Of a stretch of 64,000 nucleotides of DNA, positions 21,571 to 34,128 are shown in pieces (the stretch's first letter is position 1; every line of letters begins with the position of its first letter). Made by a program: the position numbers and the translations under genes. This stretch comes from Candidatus Mycoplasma haematohominis (lineage in GTDB: Bacteria; Bacillota_I; Bacilli_A; Mycoplasmatales; Mycoplasmoidaceae): positions 1 through 64,000 of the forward strand of contig NZ_CACTIB010000019.1 in the NCBI RefSeq assembly GCF_902712995.1, given 5' to 3'. The notes below the pieces were generated by a model. It did not search any database, was not told where the DNA came from, and saw nothing but the letters and a program-made list of their open reading frames with translations.

Positions 21571-24500
21571 TTAAGAAAGTATAAACAGAAGAACTTTATC
21601 TCTGGCTCTACTCTTCCATAATTTTTCGTAGGTTTCTGAATCTTGGTTGTAGTCGTCAATTAGTACCAGAACATGATCGAACGTTTGAGGTGAATTACTT
21701 ATATCTATGTATTTTTTAACGTAATTAATTTCCGGTGTTAGTCTAGAAGAAAAATTTTCTACGCTTGAGGAGTTGGTTAATAGGCTGGATATTGAATTTA
21801 CTGTATTTTGTTTTTCTTGTAGTGTTAGATATTTAGATTTGTATATTCAAGAATATATTTCATTTGATAGGTTGGAAAGAAGGTTGTAAGTGTTTGTTTC
21901 TTCTTTTAAGTATTGTTTGCATTTATTTATTGTTTCTAGTAAGGTTATGTAGTCTGGCCATTCTGCTTTAAATATTTTTTTGAATTCTGTGTCTTTTAGG
22001 AACATGAATTTAAGTGACTTGAGTATTTCTTCCATGTTGTTTGTTTGTGTTAAAGAGATGATTGTTTTTATAAATCTGTTTATGTGGAATTGTGTGCTTT
22101 GGTTTGGGAAACAGTAGGTAAGTATTTGGTTTTCTTGGTAGTCTCTTGTTGTTAGGACTATTAAAGATTTGTTTAGTTCTTGAGATTCTCTTATTTTTTT
22201 GGAGAGAGTTAGGAATCTAGATTTATTGTTTGTGAAAGTGTATTGTTCTTCTTGGTATTTGGTGTAAGTTGTTGGTTGGTAGGAGATTTCTAGTTGTTTA
22301 GTTTCAATCTGTGGAGTTTCAATCTGTGAAACCGATGCTGTAATAGTTAAGTCTTGAATTTGTTGTAGGTAGGGTGAGATGTTAGGAGAATCGCTGGTTA
22401 GGAATAGTCTTTTTCTTGAACTAGTTATTGCTTTGTAGAAGTATCTTGAGTGGATGTGATGATGACTTCATGCGCCAAAAGATTTGTTTAGTTGCATTAT
22501 GAAGACGTTGTCTCATTTTTGGTTTTCTATTTGCATCATTGGAAGAACCTTTATTCCTGGAAAGTAGCTATTTAGAAGTTTTATTTCTTCTTGTTTTTTT
22601 GTTGCTACTAGGATTACTGAGTTGTCTGGATCTGTTAATTTAGACTTAACTCACATGATTTCTTCTAGCTGTGAGTTAGCTATATAAGTAATTGGTTTTT
22701 CTCCGGGTAAATCTGGATTTTCTATTTTTATACCTGTTAGTTTGTTTAGAAGAGTTAGGGAATAATTGGAGGATTGGGAGTATTCTTGTTTCAGTAATCT
22801 TCCTTTGAATATATTTAGTTGACTTCTTAGTTCCTGTATTCTTATTTCTTTGGTGTATATATCTGATCTGTTTTTGGAGATGAATAAGACATGGTTGACG
22901 TATTTAATTATTTGTGATATTCAATCTAGTTCTTCTTCAGCTAGTAAGTAGTAGTCAACAATTATTAAAGCTTCTATGTGTTTATTGCAGGCTTCTTCAA
23001 GTTTTTTGTCTGTATTTATTGCGTACTCTCATATATAGAAAGAATCAATAAATTTGAAGTCTCCTGTTTGAGGTTTTGTGTATTTATATTTGTGGAAAAT
23101 CTTGTATATCTCTTTTATTTCTTCTTTGCTTCATAGAGAAGTTAGTTCTTTATCTGCTTCGAATTCAAATTCTTTGGTTATCTGGGTTTTAATTCTGTCT
23201 ATTTTGTACATGTAATTTATGGAGTCGTAGTATTGGTCTCATTTTTCTTTGGGTACTTTAAATTCTTGAAATATTTTTTCTATGAAAGCTTTCTTGTTGA
23301 CTATTGCTCCAAAGCTTTGTATTTTTTGAGAAATTGCGCATAGCAATCCGTCTATGAAACAGCTGTTGATGTCATATTGGAAGGTTGCTTTTCTTCAGAA
23401 AATTGGTTTTGTGGAAATTATGAATATTTTTTCTGGATCTATATTCTTACTTATTAGATCTTCTATTTTTGATTTGACATCATGTAGTATTTCTTCTCCT
23501 GTTAGCCCTTCTAGTAAGGTTTCTCGGTAGTTAGATAGGGCTTTTTTCCTTTGTTCTATTGAATTTATTGATTCACTTGTTTCTTGTAATTCATTTATTT
23601 CTTCTATTTTTGTAGGTAAGTAAATGTTTGTAGTTTCTATTTTTGTTAAGTTTTTAATTTCTTGTAAATATTGAGAGATGTTAGGAGAATCGCTGGATAG
23701 GAATAGGTTTTTCTTAGAGCTTGTTATTGCTTTGTAGAAGTATCTTGAATGGATGTGATTGTGACTTCAGGTACCAAATGATTTATTTAGTTGGATAACG
23801 AAAACGTTTTCTCATTTTTGATCTTTTAATTCACTTATTGGAAGTATTTTGTCTTCTGGGAAATGTTGTTTTATGTAATAGAGTTCTTTCTTTTTATCTT
23901 GGGTTAAGAGAATTATGTAGTCAGATATATCTTTGGTTTTTGATTGTATTCAACCTATTTCTTCTTCTAGGGAGTTGGCTATGTAAGTAATTGGTTTTTC
24001 TCCTGGTATATTTTGATTTTCTATTTTTAGACCTGTTAGTTGATTTAGAAGAGATAGGGCAGAGTTTGAGGTTTGTGAGTATTCTTCGGAGATTGTTATC
24101 GGATTAAAGATTTGACATTTATTTCTTATATTTTTTATTCTTCTTTCTTTTTGGTAGAGGGAAGAGTTGTGTTTTGATATGAATAAAGTATTTTTTGCAT
24201 GTTTAGTTATTTTTTCTAGTCAATCTAATTCTTCTTCTGCTAGTAAGTAGTAATCGATAAATATTAGGCATTCGACGTATTTTCAGCAGGCAACATGTAT
24301 TTTATTGTCACTACTTAGTCATTCTTGTCTGTATAAAACATCTATGAATATGTACTCATTTGATTTTGGAGTGTTGTATTTGAATTGTTGATGCAGGTTA
24401 TATATGATTTCAATTTCTTTTGGATTTCATAGTTGTCTTAGGCTCATGTCGCCTTGGAAAACTTTTAATTGTGTGGCTTGGTTAGTTCTTCTGTCTTCTT

Positions 24501-27500
24501 TGTACATGTAGTTCATGGAATCGTAGTAATAGTCTCATTTGTTTTCTGAAATATTGTTGCTTTCGAAGTATTTTTGAATTAGAGATTTTTTGATAGATAT
24601 CGGTTGATAATTGTTCTTTCTTCCTGAAAGAGTTTCTAGTAAGTCATTGAAAGTGAAGATGTTTATTAGCGAATCTGGGATTTGTTTTTTTCAGAATGTT
24701 GGATTATTTGAAATTACGAATATTTTTCCTCTTTCAACTCCTGATTGGATTTGTAGGTTTATTTTTTCTTTTACGCTTTGTATTATTTCTTCGTCTGTTA
24801 GTCCTTCTAATATGGTTTCTTTAGAGTTATAGATTGCTTGTTTTCTTATTTCTGATGAGTTAATAGGAATACTTGTTGTTTGAGGAATACTTGTTGTTTG
24901 AGGAATACTTGTTGTTTGAGGAATACTTGTTGTTTGAGGAATACTTGTTGTTTGAGGAATACTTGTTGTCGCCAATATTGGCCTTTCAATTTCATTTGAT
25001 TCTTTAATTGGAGTTTCTAATTTAGTTAGGTCTTTAATTGTTTTTAGATAAGGAGAAATATCTGGAGAATCGCTGGATAGGAATAGGTTTTTCTTTGAAC
25101 TGGTTATTGCTTTGTAGAAGTATCTTGAGTGGATATGGTTGTGACTTCAAGTTCCGAATTGTTTATTCAGGCGTATTATGAAAACATTGTCATATTTTTG
25201 GTTTCCTATAGCGCTTATCTGAAAGACGTTTGTATTAGGGAATAATTGTTTGATATGAGAAATGTCTTTTCCTTCATGTGAAGCTACTAGGATTACAGAA
25301 TTTGAGGGATCTGTTAATTTGGATTTGATTCATTCATTTTCTTCTTCTAGAGAGTTAGCTATGTAGGATATAGGCTGATTTCCTATTAGATTTGGGTTGT
25401 TTAGGTTTGAATTAGTTAGTTTGTTTAGTAGAGTTAGAGCGTAATTAGTAGTTGTTTCGTATTCTTCTGAGATTGGTCCGGCGTTTAGTATTAGGAAGTT
25501 GTTTCTGAATTTTCTTATTCTTTTTTCATTTGCATATACACTTGAGTTGGTTTTTGAGATTGCTAGTACCTGATCTACATATTTAATTACTTCTGTTATT
25601 CAATCTAGTTCTTCTTCTGATAGTAGGTGGTGTTCAATAATTATTAATGCTTCTATGTGTTTAATACATGCTTCTTCAATTTTTTGTCTAGTGCTGAAGT
25701 ATTCTGGATAGTGGAGAACATCTAGGAAGTTGTATTCGTTTAGTAAATGTCTTTCTTCTTTTTGGTATTGGGAATAGATACTGTGTAGTTCGTTTATTTC
25801 TTGTCTACTTAGTTCACTTTTTAAGTACGGATTTTCTTGTGCGTCATATAGAGATGTAATTGGCCTTCTTTTTTGTTTGGATTCTTGATTTATTAAGTTA
25901 ATTAGTGTGTAATAGTTGTTTCATAGTTCTACTGGAATAGATAGTCTTTCTAAGTGTTTTTGAATTAAGGCTTTTTTGGTGGTTATTGAAGTTAGTTTTT
26001 CTTGGCAGTTGGAGATTGTTTTTAGGAAGTTTTCTGGAGATTCTATTTTTACTTGATAGTTGGATAAGTTTTGTGATCACGTGTAGGGTATAGAGGAGAT
26101 AACGAATATTTTTTGTGCTGGTATGTTTTGACTTATTAGGTTTTCTATTTTTTCTTTGACATCATGTAGTATTTCTTTTTCTGTTAGGCTTTCTAGTATT
26201 GCTTTTCCTTTGTTTTGAATAGCTTGTTTTCTTATTTCTTCTGATTTATTTAAGTTGTTTGTTGGTTCTTGATTTGGTAGATTTGCTATTTCTTTGGCTT
26301 GGACGAAAGGAATTTTTAGGGCTTTGTATTCTTGGGGTTTTTCTGAGAAGCTAGGTCAGCAGAAGATGGTTTCTTTAGCTAAAGTTAGCTCTTTTGCTGT
26401 TGGTTCTTCTTTTGTTATTAGGAATCCGAAAGTTGGTTTATCAGTTATTTCTTCTGATTTGGTTCTGGCTAGTTGATAATTAATTTCCCTTGATTTTTCT
26501 TCTATTTTCTTTTTTATTTCTCTTATGTTTTGTTTTTGAGTGTAGTATTGGGTTATTTCTAGAAAGGTATTTCAGGTTTCTGGGTTTCTTTTTTGTAGTT
26601 GAGTTATTAGACCTAGGGTTTCGAATATTTCTATTATTTGGTTTGTAGATTGAATTTTGCTTATTATTTCTTGAGCTATTGATTTATTTTGCAGGTATAT
26701 GAATTCATGTTTGTAGCTGTTTACTGAGTTGAGTAGTTCTGGAGGGATTTGTTCATAGGTTTCTAGTTTGGCTATTTCTAGTCAATCTATGAATATTTTG
26801 AATTCATTGTGGAATAATTCCGGGAGTATTCTGTTGTATTTTATTTTTTCTTCTTCTGTGTTTGTATAGATGCAGCAGCTTCTAAAGGAGTATCCTTGTT
26901 TTTGTAGTTCTTTTATTTTTTTGCTTATTCAGAAGCTGTCAAATGGTATTTCTTCTGTTTCACTTATTAATTTATTTATGTCTTGATCATCTATTTCAGT
27001 GTGTTCAATTACGTTTTGACTTATCTTAAGATCTATTTCGAATTTATTTATTACTAGATATTGTTTTTGTTCTGGATCGAATTTGTCCATGTCATTTCTT
27101 TCGTATTGTCAGAAGAAGGTGTCTACGTGCTGGCATAGTACTTTTATGAATTGTGAATTTACTGGGTATGGATGACCTTTTATGTTTCCTATGAAGAAAA
27201 TTAGTTTGCATTTTTCGGCTATTTGTTTAGTTAGCGCAACTTGTTTTTCTGTTCCGTCTGGATTTTTTTGCTTGACTAGAAAATTATTTTTTAGGTTTTC
27301 GTAGGATAAATACTCTATTTGGTCTACTCAATTTTGGTTTTCTGGGTTTAGGGCGTTCTTTAATTCTTCTTTAAATAGGTTTAGATCTTGTGGGTCGTAG
27401 GCAACTATTAGTAACTGTTTAGGTCTTTCTATTTTTTTGGTATCTATTATGGTTTCTATCTTTATTGCTGCTAATTTTTGGGTTTCTTGTTTATTTCAGC

Positions 27501-27579
27501 CGTAGATTATTGAGGATTGGTAGGGTTTGTTTAATACTTCTATTTGAGAAGCAGTTAATTGTTCTCAATTTGTGCTCAT
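21571..27579 (-). CDS. Giant UvrD-related pseudohelicase with three tandem cores (2002 aa)
   Basis: I followed one uninterrupted frame from ATG 27579 to TAA 21571-21573. The N-terminal 33 residues keep the UvrD order (LTASQIEVL then SIIYGWNKQET in place of Walker A). The core containing KKALIQK, FID/FLDVLH, a VDYYLLAEEELDW-type replacement for DEFQD, EEYSQTSN, PITYIANS, WENVFIMQLN and FYKAITSSKKNLFLSSDS occurs three times. The PITYIANS anchors lie near 25360, 23990 and 22690, so each unit is about 1.3 kb. An 18-bp tandem repeat (24866..24973) links cores one and two. The common C-terminal region ends with WKSRARDKVLLFI. Retained features (WENVFI, LFLSS) show descent from UvrD; lost Lys, Glu and Arg indicate no ATPase. 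It is the largest gene here. Confidence 0.83.
24866..24973 (-). repeat. Six-copy 18-bp tandem repeat encoding TTSIPQ
   Basis: Six in-frame copies of an 18-base unit (GGAATACTTGTTGTTTGA on the plus strand) encode five TTSIPQ units and one TTSIPI unit in the linker between the first and second cores of the giant pseudohelicase. The unit is a multiple of three, so copy-number change would alter linker length without breaking the frame. Confidence 0.9.
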
Positions 27580-27591
27580 GGAGGTAAAGAA

Positions 27592-30500
27592 TTAGAGGTT
27601 GTCTTTTATGAATAAGAGCATTTTTTCTTTGACTTTTGTTCCTCATATTTTTTCGCAGGAGACTATATGTTTTAGGTTGTCTATGAGTATGAGTATGTAG
27701 TCGAATTTTTTGTCTGTTATTTCTGTGTATTTCTTTATTTGAGTGTCGTTTCTGGATACTTCAGATATGAATTCATTTAGATTTTTGCAGTCATCTATTG
27801 TGTCTTCTATATCTTCTATTATTTGTTTTTTGGATTCATCATCTAGATTCTGTCCGCTTTTTATTCAGATCTTTATGGTCTTAAATACGTTTTGGAGTAG
27901 GTTTGTAGGATTTTGTTCTTCTTTTATGTGTTGTTTGCATTTATTTATTGTTTCTATTAGGGTCATGCAGTCTGATCATTCTCCTCTGAATAGTTTTTTG
28001 AATTGAGGGTCTTGTAAAAATAGGAATTTAAGATCTGAGAATATGATTCTTACGTCGTTTATTACTGATAGAGTGAGTATTTTCTTTATGAATTTGTTTA
28101 TGTGGAATTGTAAGTTTTTGTTTTGAAAACAGTAGGAGAGAATTTGATTTTCGTGATATTCGTCTGTTGTTAGTATTAGGTAGGATTTACCGCAAGATTC
28201 TACCTCTAGTATTCTTTTGTTTATTTCTATACATCTCTCTTTGTTGCTTTTGAAGTGGTAACTTTCTACTTCGTATGGGTATTCAAAGATTTTTGTTAGT
28301 TCTTCTTGTTTTTGTTCGACTTCTGGCTCTGGTTTTTGTTCCTTTTCTGGAATAGGTTTAGTTTTTAGTTCTTCTTCATGCTCTGATTCTATGGTTGTCA
28401 ATTCTTTTATTTCTTGTAGGAAAGGGGAAATTTTTTTAGAGTTGCTTGAGAGGAATAGTTGTTTGGAGGAGCTTGTTAGGGCTTTGTAGAAGAGTCTGGA
28501 GTGGATGTGTTTGTGACTTCATGTTCCGAAATTATCATTTAGGTGCATGATGAAGACGTTTTCTCATACTTTGTCTTCTATATCTTGTATTTTTAGTATT
28601 GTTGTATTTGGAAATTCTTTTCTTAGGGGAGTTATGTTTTCTTGGTTTGGAACTATGATTGTTGCATTGGAAAGGTTTTTTATTTTTGATTTAACTCAGT
28701 CTATTTCTTCTTTAAGGGAAGTTGTGATGTAGGAGATTGGTTGTTTTCCTTGTACGTTTGGGTTGGTTAGATTTGAATTAGTTAATTTGTTTATGAGAGA
28801 AAGGGAATAGTTGGAGGTTTGAGAGTATTCTTCTGATAGTTTTTTGTTTTCGAAGATATTGAATTGGTTTCTAAAGTTTTTTATTTGTTCTTCGTTTTGA
28901 TAGATAGAAGTGTTTTGTTTTGAGATTATTAGAACGCTTTCTATGTATTGGACTATGTTGTTTAGAACTGATAATTCTTCTGGAGCTAATAAGTGATAAT
29001 CTGTGACTATTAGAGCGCCTATTGTTTGGTAGCAAGCTTTTTGTATTTCTGATCCTTCTTTGTCTTTTAGTATTGTGTGAGCATTTAGATAGTCTATGAA
29101 GTGTTGGTTTTCTTTTTTAATGTCTTTGAATAGTTTGTAGGTTTGTTCTAGAGTTTTTAGTTCTTCTGGGTTGAGTGAATTCTTTAGTGAGCTTTTTTCT
29201 AGATTCTTTATATTCTTATTTTTTTCTTCTTCTTGTTTGTATAGGGAGTTGATTATTTGGTAGAACTTATTTCAGTTTTTTTCTGGAACTGAATTTTTTT
29301 CTAAACAGGTTTGAATTAGGATTTTTTTGGTTATTACCGGTTCGATTTTTTTGTTACATTCCGTGAGGATATTTAGAAAGTCATAGAAGGAGCAGCATTG
29401 GATGTCGTCGTATTTAATTAAGTGATTTTGTCATTTTTGTGGATCTGACGAGACTATAAATATTTTTTCTGTTGGAGTATTGTGTTGACAGAGTATGGCA
29501 ACTCTTTCTTTTATGTCGTGAATTAGTTCTTCTTCTGTTAGACCTTCTAGTAGAGTAGGTTTGTCTTTGTAGTTGTAGATTGCATCTTGTCTTGTGTTTG
29601 TGTTGGATATGAATATGGTTGGAGTGGATTTATGGGCTATAGGGTCATATTCTTTGTAAGTTAAGTTTTCGTGAGGGAAGTAGGAGAATATTTTTTCTTT
29701 GGCTAGAGATAGTTCTTCCGATGTTGGTTCTTCTTTTTTTGTTAGGAAAGCGAATTTGGGTTTTGGATTGGATGCTTCTGATTTGGTTTTTGCTAGTTGG
29801 TAATTTATTTCTTTTGATTTTTCTTTAATTCTCTCTTTTATTGCTTTTAGATCTTTTTTGAGGGGGTAGTTTTTTATTATGGATTGGAAGATTTTTCAGA
29901 TTTCTGGATTTGAGTTTGAAAATTGTTGGGAGATACCTAATTCTTGGAATATTTCTTCTATTTTTGTTATGTTTTGTATGTTCTTAATTACTTTCTTTAT
30001 TTCTTCTTCGTCTTGTATGTAGAGGTATTCATACTTGTATTTCGTTACTGAATTTAGTAATGGTTTTTCTATTTGTTCGTAATAGAAGTAGTTAGCTATT
30101 TCTAGTCAATCTAAGAGTATTTTGAATTCATTTTGAAATACTTCTGGGAATATTAGGTTGTATTTTCTTTTTTCTTCTTCTGTGTCAGTGAAGATGAGAC
30201 AGTCTTTATATGAGCGACCTTGTTGTTGTATTTCTTGGATTTTTTTGACTATTCAGTAGCTGTCAAATGGTATTTCTTCTGTGGAGTTGATGATTTTATT
30301 TATTTCGTTGTCATCTATTTCTATTTGGTGTTGGGGGTAGATTTGTATTGCGTTTTCTATTGTTTTTTTGTTGATTGAGATGTATTCATCTGGAGAGCCA
30401 AAGGATGACATGTCATCCTTTTCATATTGTCAAAAGAAAATTATTACGTGCTTAAATAGGATTTTTACAACTGCTTTTTTTATTTGTTGAGGTTGGCTAC

Positions 30501-30900
30501 TTATGTTTCCTAGAAGGAAGACAAGTTTTTTGTCTTTGGCCATTTGCATATTGTTGACCTGTAGTTTTTCTGTTCCATCAGACATTTTTCTTTTTGACAG
30601 ATATCTTTTTTCTATGTCTTTGTATTCTTGATATTCAATGTGGTTTATTCAGAATTTTTGATCTTCTTCTAGAGTATTTTTGAGTTGTAATTTGAATAGG
30701 TCTAAGTCTTTAGGATCGTAGGAGCAAATTAATATTTGTTCTGGTCTTTCTATTTTTTTAAGTGATATAAGGTTTCTTATCTTTATAGATGCTATTTTGT
30801 GAGTATCCTTTTTGCTTCAGCCGCTAATTATTGTTGGTTTAAAGGGGTTTTTGAGTACTTCTATTTCAGAAGGAGTTAATGCTTCTCAATTAATCTTCAT
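27592..30900 (-). CDS. UvrD-related pseudohelicase, single-core form (1102 aa)
   Basis: ATG 30900 overlaps the end of the upstream helicase gene (stop at 30890-30892) by 11 bases, the same arrangement as 12866/12856. The Walker A site reads SGWSKKDT (residues 26-33). UvrD-like landmarks in order are YKDCLIFTDTEEEK, EFKILLDWLEIAN, ILIQTCLEKNSVP, VTDYHLLAPEELS (Walker B position, Asp kept, Glu lost), SEEYSQTSNYSLSLINKL, YITTSLKEEIDWV, WENVFIMHLN and YKALTSSSKQLFLSSNS. A Lys/Glu/Pro-rich linker precedes the common C-terminal region, which ends at TAA 27592-27594. It is most like 9741..12866 in layout. No ATPase activity is expected; a structural or regulatory partner of the adjacent UvrD is inferred. 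Confidence 0.83.
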
Positions 30901-33058
30901 CAATTATTTCATCTTCGCTAATTAGTTCCGCCTCTTCTTCTGATCATTGCCCTTCGTTTTCTTCATCATCTTCATCGAAATCAACTACTATTTCTTCTTC
31001 ATTTAGGTTTATACCTTCTCCGTCTTCTAGCTCATCCATTAAGTCATCTCTTTCATCTATATCTTCTAAGTTGTCTATTAATGGATTGGGTATTAGATGT
31101 TCTACATCTGCTAGGAATCTAGATTTACCATCATCTTTAGCTGAGGTGGAGAGGAATAATCCTTTTTTTGCTCTGGTCATGGCAACATAAGTTAGCCGTC
31201 TTTCTTCTGCTATGTAATCTATGTTTTTTCTGTTTCTTTCTTGTTTTTTTATGCAGATGTTTGATGGTAGCTTTCCTTCATTTAGTTTCATTAAAAAGAC
31301 GTAGTCGAACTCTAGTCCTTTTACTCCGTGTATTGTGCTGATCATTAGGTTGTCTCCGTCTAGACTTCTAGGGTTGAAATTTATTATTCCTTCTTTTACT
31401 TGTTCTATGTTTTTGGCATTTGACATCGTACTTTCCAGGAAGCTTTTTATACGGTTGTATTTACTTGCATTTTCTTCGTAGTATTCAAATATTTTTACTT
31501 CTTTTAGAATTGCATGGATTTTTTTCTGTATGTCTACTTCTGAGTCTGGTTTGTTAGCTATTGCTTTTATGGTTAGGCAGGTTCTTCTAAAGTCAATTAT
31601 TTTTGGATCTGTGCTGTGTTTCATGATTTGTTGGTAGGCTATTTCTGGTCCTGCACTGAATAGTTCCGCAATTTTCTTATCTCCTAGTCCTCTTCTTGGT
31701 TTATTTATGACTCTTTTCATAGCGGAACCTTGTACTTTTACAGATCCTCCTACAGCTATGTTTAGTCAGCATATTAGGTCTTTTACTTCTTCTCTTCTTA
31801 GGTCTTGATTAATAGTTTCTCTGTTTTCGTAAGGAATTCTTTTCCTTAGTAACTTAAATTCAATCTCTTCTCTGTGCTTTCTATTTCTGGCTAAGACTGC
31901 CATTTCTTTGAAGGGAACCTTATATTTTTCATTTAGCTCTAATATCTTGTTTATTATTTGGTTTTCTTCTGATTCATTGGAGTTTGTTAGGTGTAATTTA
32001 ACTGGAAGACCTATTGAAGGGTTGTAAGCTCTAAGAGTTTTAGATAGTTCGTCTGTTTTGTGGTTTGGTTCAATAAGTTTGTTTGATACTTCTAGTATCT
32101 CTGGAGTAGATCTGAAGTTTAGTTCTAGTTTTCTGATGGTTACTTCTTTTCCTTGCGTTTCAAAGTAGTCTTTGAATTTAGTGAAGATATCTGAAACAGC
32201 TCCCCTGAAGCCGTAGATGGATTGGTCTGGATCTCCTACGCATAAGATACTTGCATTCTTGGAACATAGTTTTTTTATTATTTCGAATTGAACATCATCT
32301 ATATCCTGAAACTCATCACATAGAATAGCGTCAAATCTAGATGATCACTTCTCTGCTACTTTTGGATCTCTTAGGAATTGATGGGCAGTAAGTAGGATAT
32401 CGTCAAATGAGTACATACCCATTTCTTTAAATTTTTGGTCATGAGCTCTATAAAGCTTAAGCATCATCTCATGAGGGAATTTTTCAAGTATTCTTCCAGG
32501 ATCTCCAGTTACAACTTCTTCTGCGACATCTATTAGTTCTTCAACAGTAAATTCATCTCTTTCGTCTTTTTTACAGATTCATCTCAGTCCTGTAATTATT
32601 TCTAAAGCATCTCCTGAGCTACTAATAGGTAATTCAAGAAGATTTATTAGGTCTTTCACTATCAGTCTGTTTTTTTTATCGTGACATATTTTTTGTCTTT
32701 CTTTTCAGTTAACTGATATCTCCTCTGTCAGCAGATCAATTGAGATTTTGTGGAATGTACATTTACGACATCTACTCTGAACTTCTTTATCTATTTGCCC
32801 ATCTTCCAGCAACTTAAATATTCTCCTTCTCATGTTGGTTGTAGCTCTTCTTGAGAAGGTAATAGCTAATATTCTGGTTGGGTCTATGTTTTTTTCTCTT
32901 ACTAAATATTCAAATCTTTTGGCTAGAACAAGAGTTTTTCCTGATCCGGCTCCAGCAATAACCATTGTTGGAGTCAGAGGGGCTCTGAAAGCTTCGATTT
33001 GTTGGGGGGTGTCGCCACTTATATTTTGTGGACGAACTACTCTTCTGATTTCAGACAT
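30890..33058 (-). CDS. UvrD/PcrA-type superfamily 1 DNA helicase, intact (722 aa)
   Basis: This is the first gene of the block, ATG 33058 to TAA 30890-30892, with TGA read as Trp. Motifs in order are ISGDTPQQIEAF, Walker A VIAGAGSGKT (K41), AITFSRRAT, CTFHK, SFDDILLTA, Walker B DEFQD, CVGDPDQSIYGFRG, LNFRSTPEILEVSN, STIHGVKGLEFDYVFLM and YVAMTRAKKGLFL. All catalytic residues are in place. The C-terminal 60 residues are extremely acidic (Asp/Glu-rich), as in 12856..14949, a tail type that could mediate partner binding. The GVKGLEFDYVFLM and KKGLFLS strings are what the pseudohelicases retain in eroded form, so a gene like this is the likely ancestor of the array. Confidence 0.93.
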
Positions 33059-33293
33059 TAAATATCTTTATTCTTTATATTTATACGGGAAATTTAATAA
33101 TTGCTTCTCACTAATGTTGCTTTTTCAACACAAACTCAGATAGTTAGGTATATATTGAAGTATAAATTTTTTGTTTGGCAGGAATATTTCGTCTTCCTCT
33201 CAAAAGCATTTCATTTAAGCAATCTGTAGTAAATTATTTTTTGTTAATTTAAGCTTAAAAAAGTCTAGAATCTAATTTAATTTAAAAAACCAA
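33059..33293. promoter_or_regulatory. Divergent intergenic region; likely start of the helicase-block transcript
   Basis: 235 bases separate the first minus-strand helicase gene from the plus-strand gene at 33294. On the minus strand two overlapping TATAAA-like boxes (33075-33086) sit 17-28 bases before the ATG at 33058. No convincing -35 is seen. As none of the six following gaps exceeds 25 bases, this would be the main promoter of the whole 23-kb block. Confidence 0.35.
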
Positions 33294-34124
33294 ATGTTAA
33301 ACGAAGAGCTACTACTGTCTATCAGTCCAGAGAAAAGAGCAAGAGAGTATGTTCAAACCTGTGAAGGTTTATTAAATCCTAATTTATTTAAGGTTGCCCA
33401 TATACCAACGACTATAGAAGTTAGTGATGTGGATGATATTCCTCAATCGCTAGTTAAGTTAACTACTGTTTATTTATATAGAGCTTTGAATTTCAAGGCT
33501 GATCATGAGGATGTTTTCGCAATACCTTTGCAAGTGGCAGATGAGAATAGTGATGATCCTGATATTCCTATTTCTAAAGGCTGAAGGGATAAAGCTAATG
33601 AATTTCTATTTCAGATTAAGGGATTAGATGATCAGTCTATTGTTGCAGCTATTAGATTAACTGGATTTCATTCTTATTATCCAGATGAAGAGATAACTTT
33701 GGATAAGTTGATTGTTGGAGATAAGAGCGTAGCGAATATTAGACAACTAGTTAGCAGAATGGCTGAATTCGGTTCTTCAGTTGGTTTGAAGCATGATCCT
33801 TCTGAGTTTGTAAGTATACATTGAATTAGATCAGTAAGGATACTAATTCCCGGTGTATACAGTCACTTTTTAGATGGCGATACTTTCTGAAAATTAACTG
33901 TTTTTTCTCCAGGAGAGGTACTAAGTAAAGAGGAGACACTTGAGTTACTTATTTATTACATGTTTCTTTCTAGAGCTAGACAATTTTCAAATTGGTTTAG
34001 TAAAGTGACTAAGTTAGGAATATTTGATGCTAGGACTAATAATACTTTTGTTGTTAATTTAAGTGATATTTCTCAGGATGTTTTAAAGGTTGTAGCAGAT
34101 CAAGTGATTGTATTTAATAAGTAG
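33294..34124 (+). CDS. Unknown protein, paralog of 34129..34944 (276 aa)
   Basis: ATG 33294 to TAG 34122-34124 with TGA as Trp. There is no signal peptide or membrane segment, so it is probably cytoplasmic. It shares with the next gene PEKRAREYVQ/PEERVFFYEQ, LPTTLEI/IPTTIEV, NSDDPDI/YSDDPEI, the GLDDxSIV segment, GFxSYY, GDTFW and the C-terminal LGIFDART motif followed by a VNLSDI or VNVSDI string. No family is recognised. It is divergent from the helicase block and only 4 bases from its paralog, so the two are co-transcribed. Its absence of an anchor sets it apart from the surrounding surface families. Confidence 0.78.
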
Positions 34125-34128
34125 AGTT

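Noticed and set aside
25898..26080. Minus-strand open frame of 60 codons inside the giant pseudohelicase
   Set aside because: It is in a different frame from the continuous 2002-codon gene and has no recognisable sequence.
9741..33058. Interpretation of the block as decaying UvrD pseudogenes
   Set aside because: Each of the five large frames stays open for 3-6 kb with regular overlapping junctions and coherent shared domains; decayed genes in this window (for example 8860..9000) look quite different, with stops every few codons.
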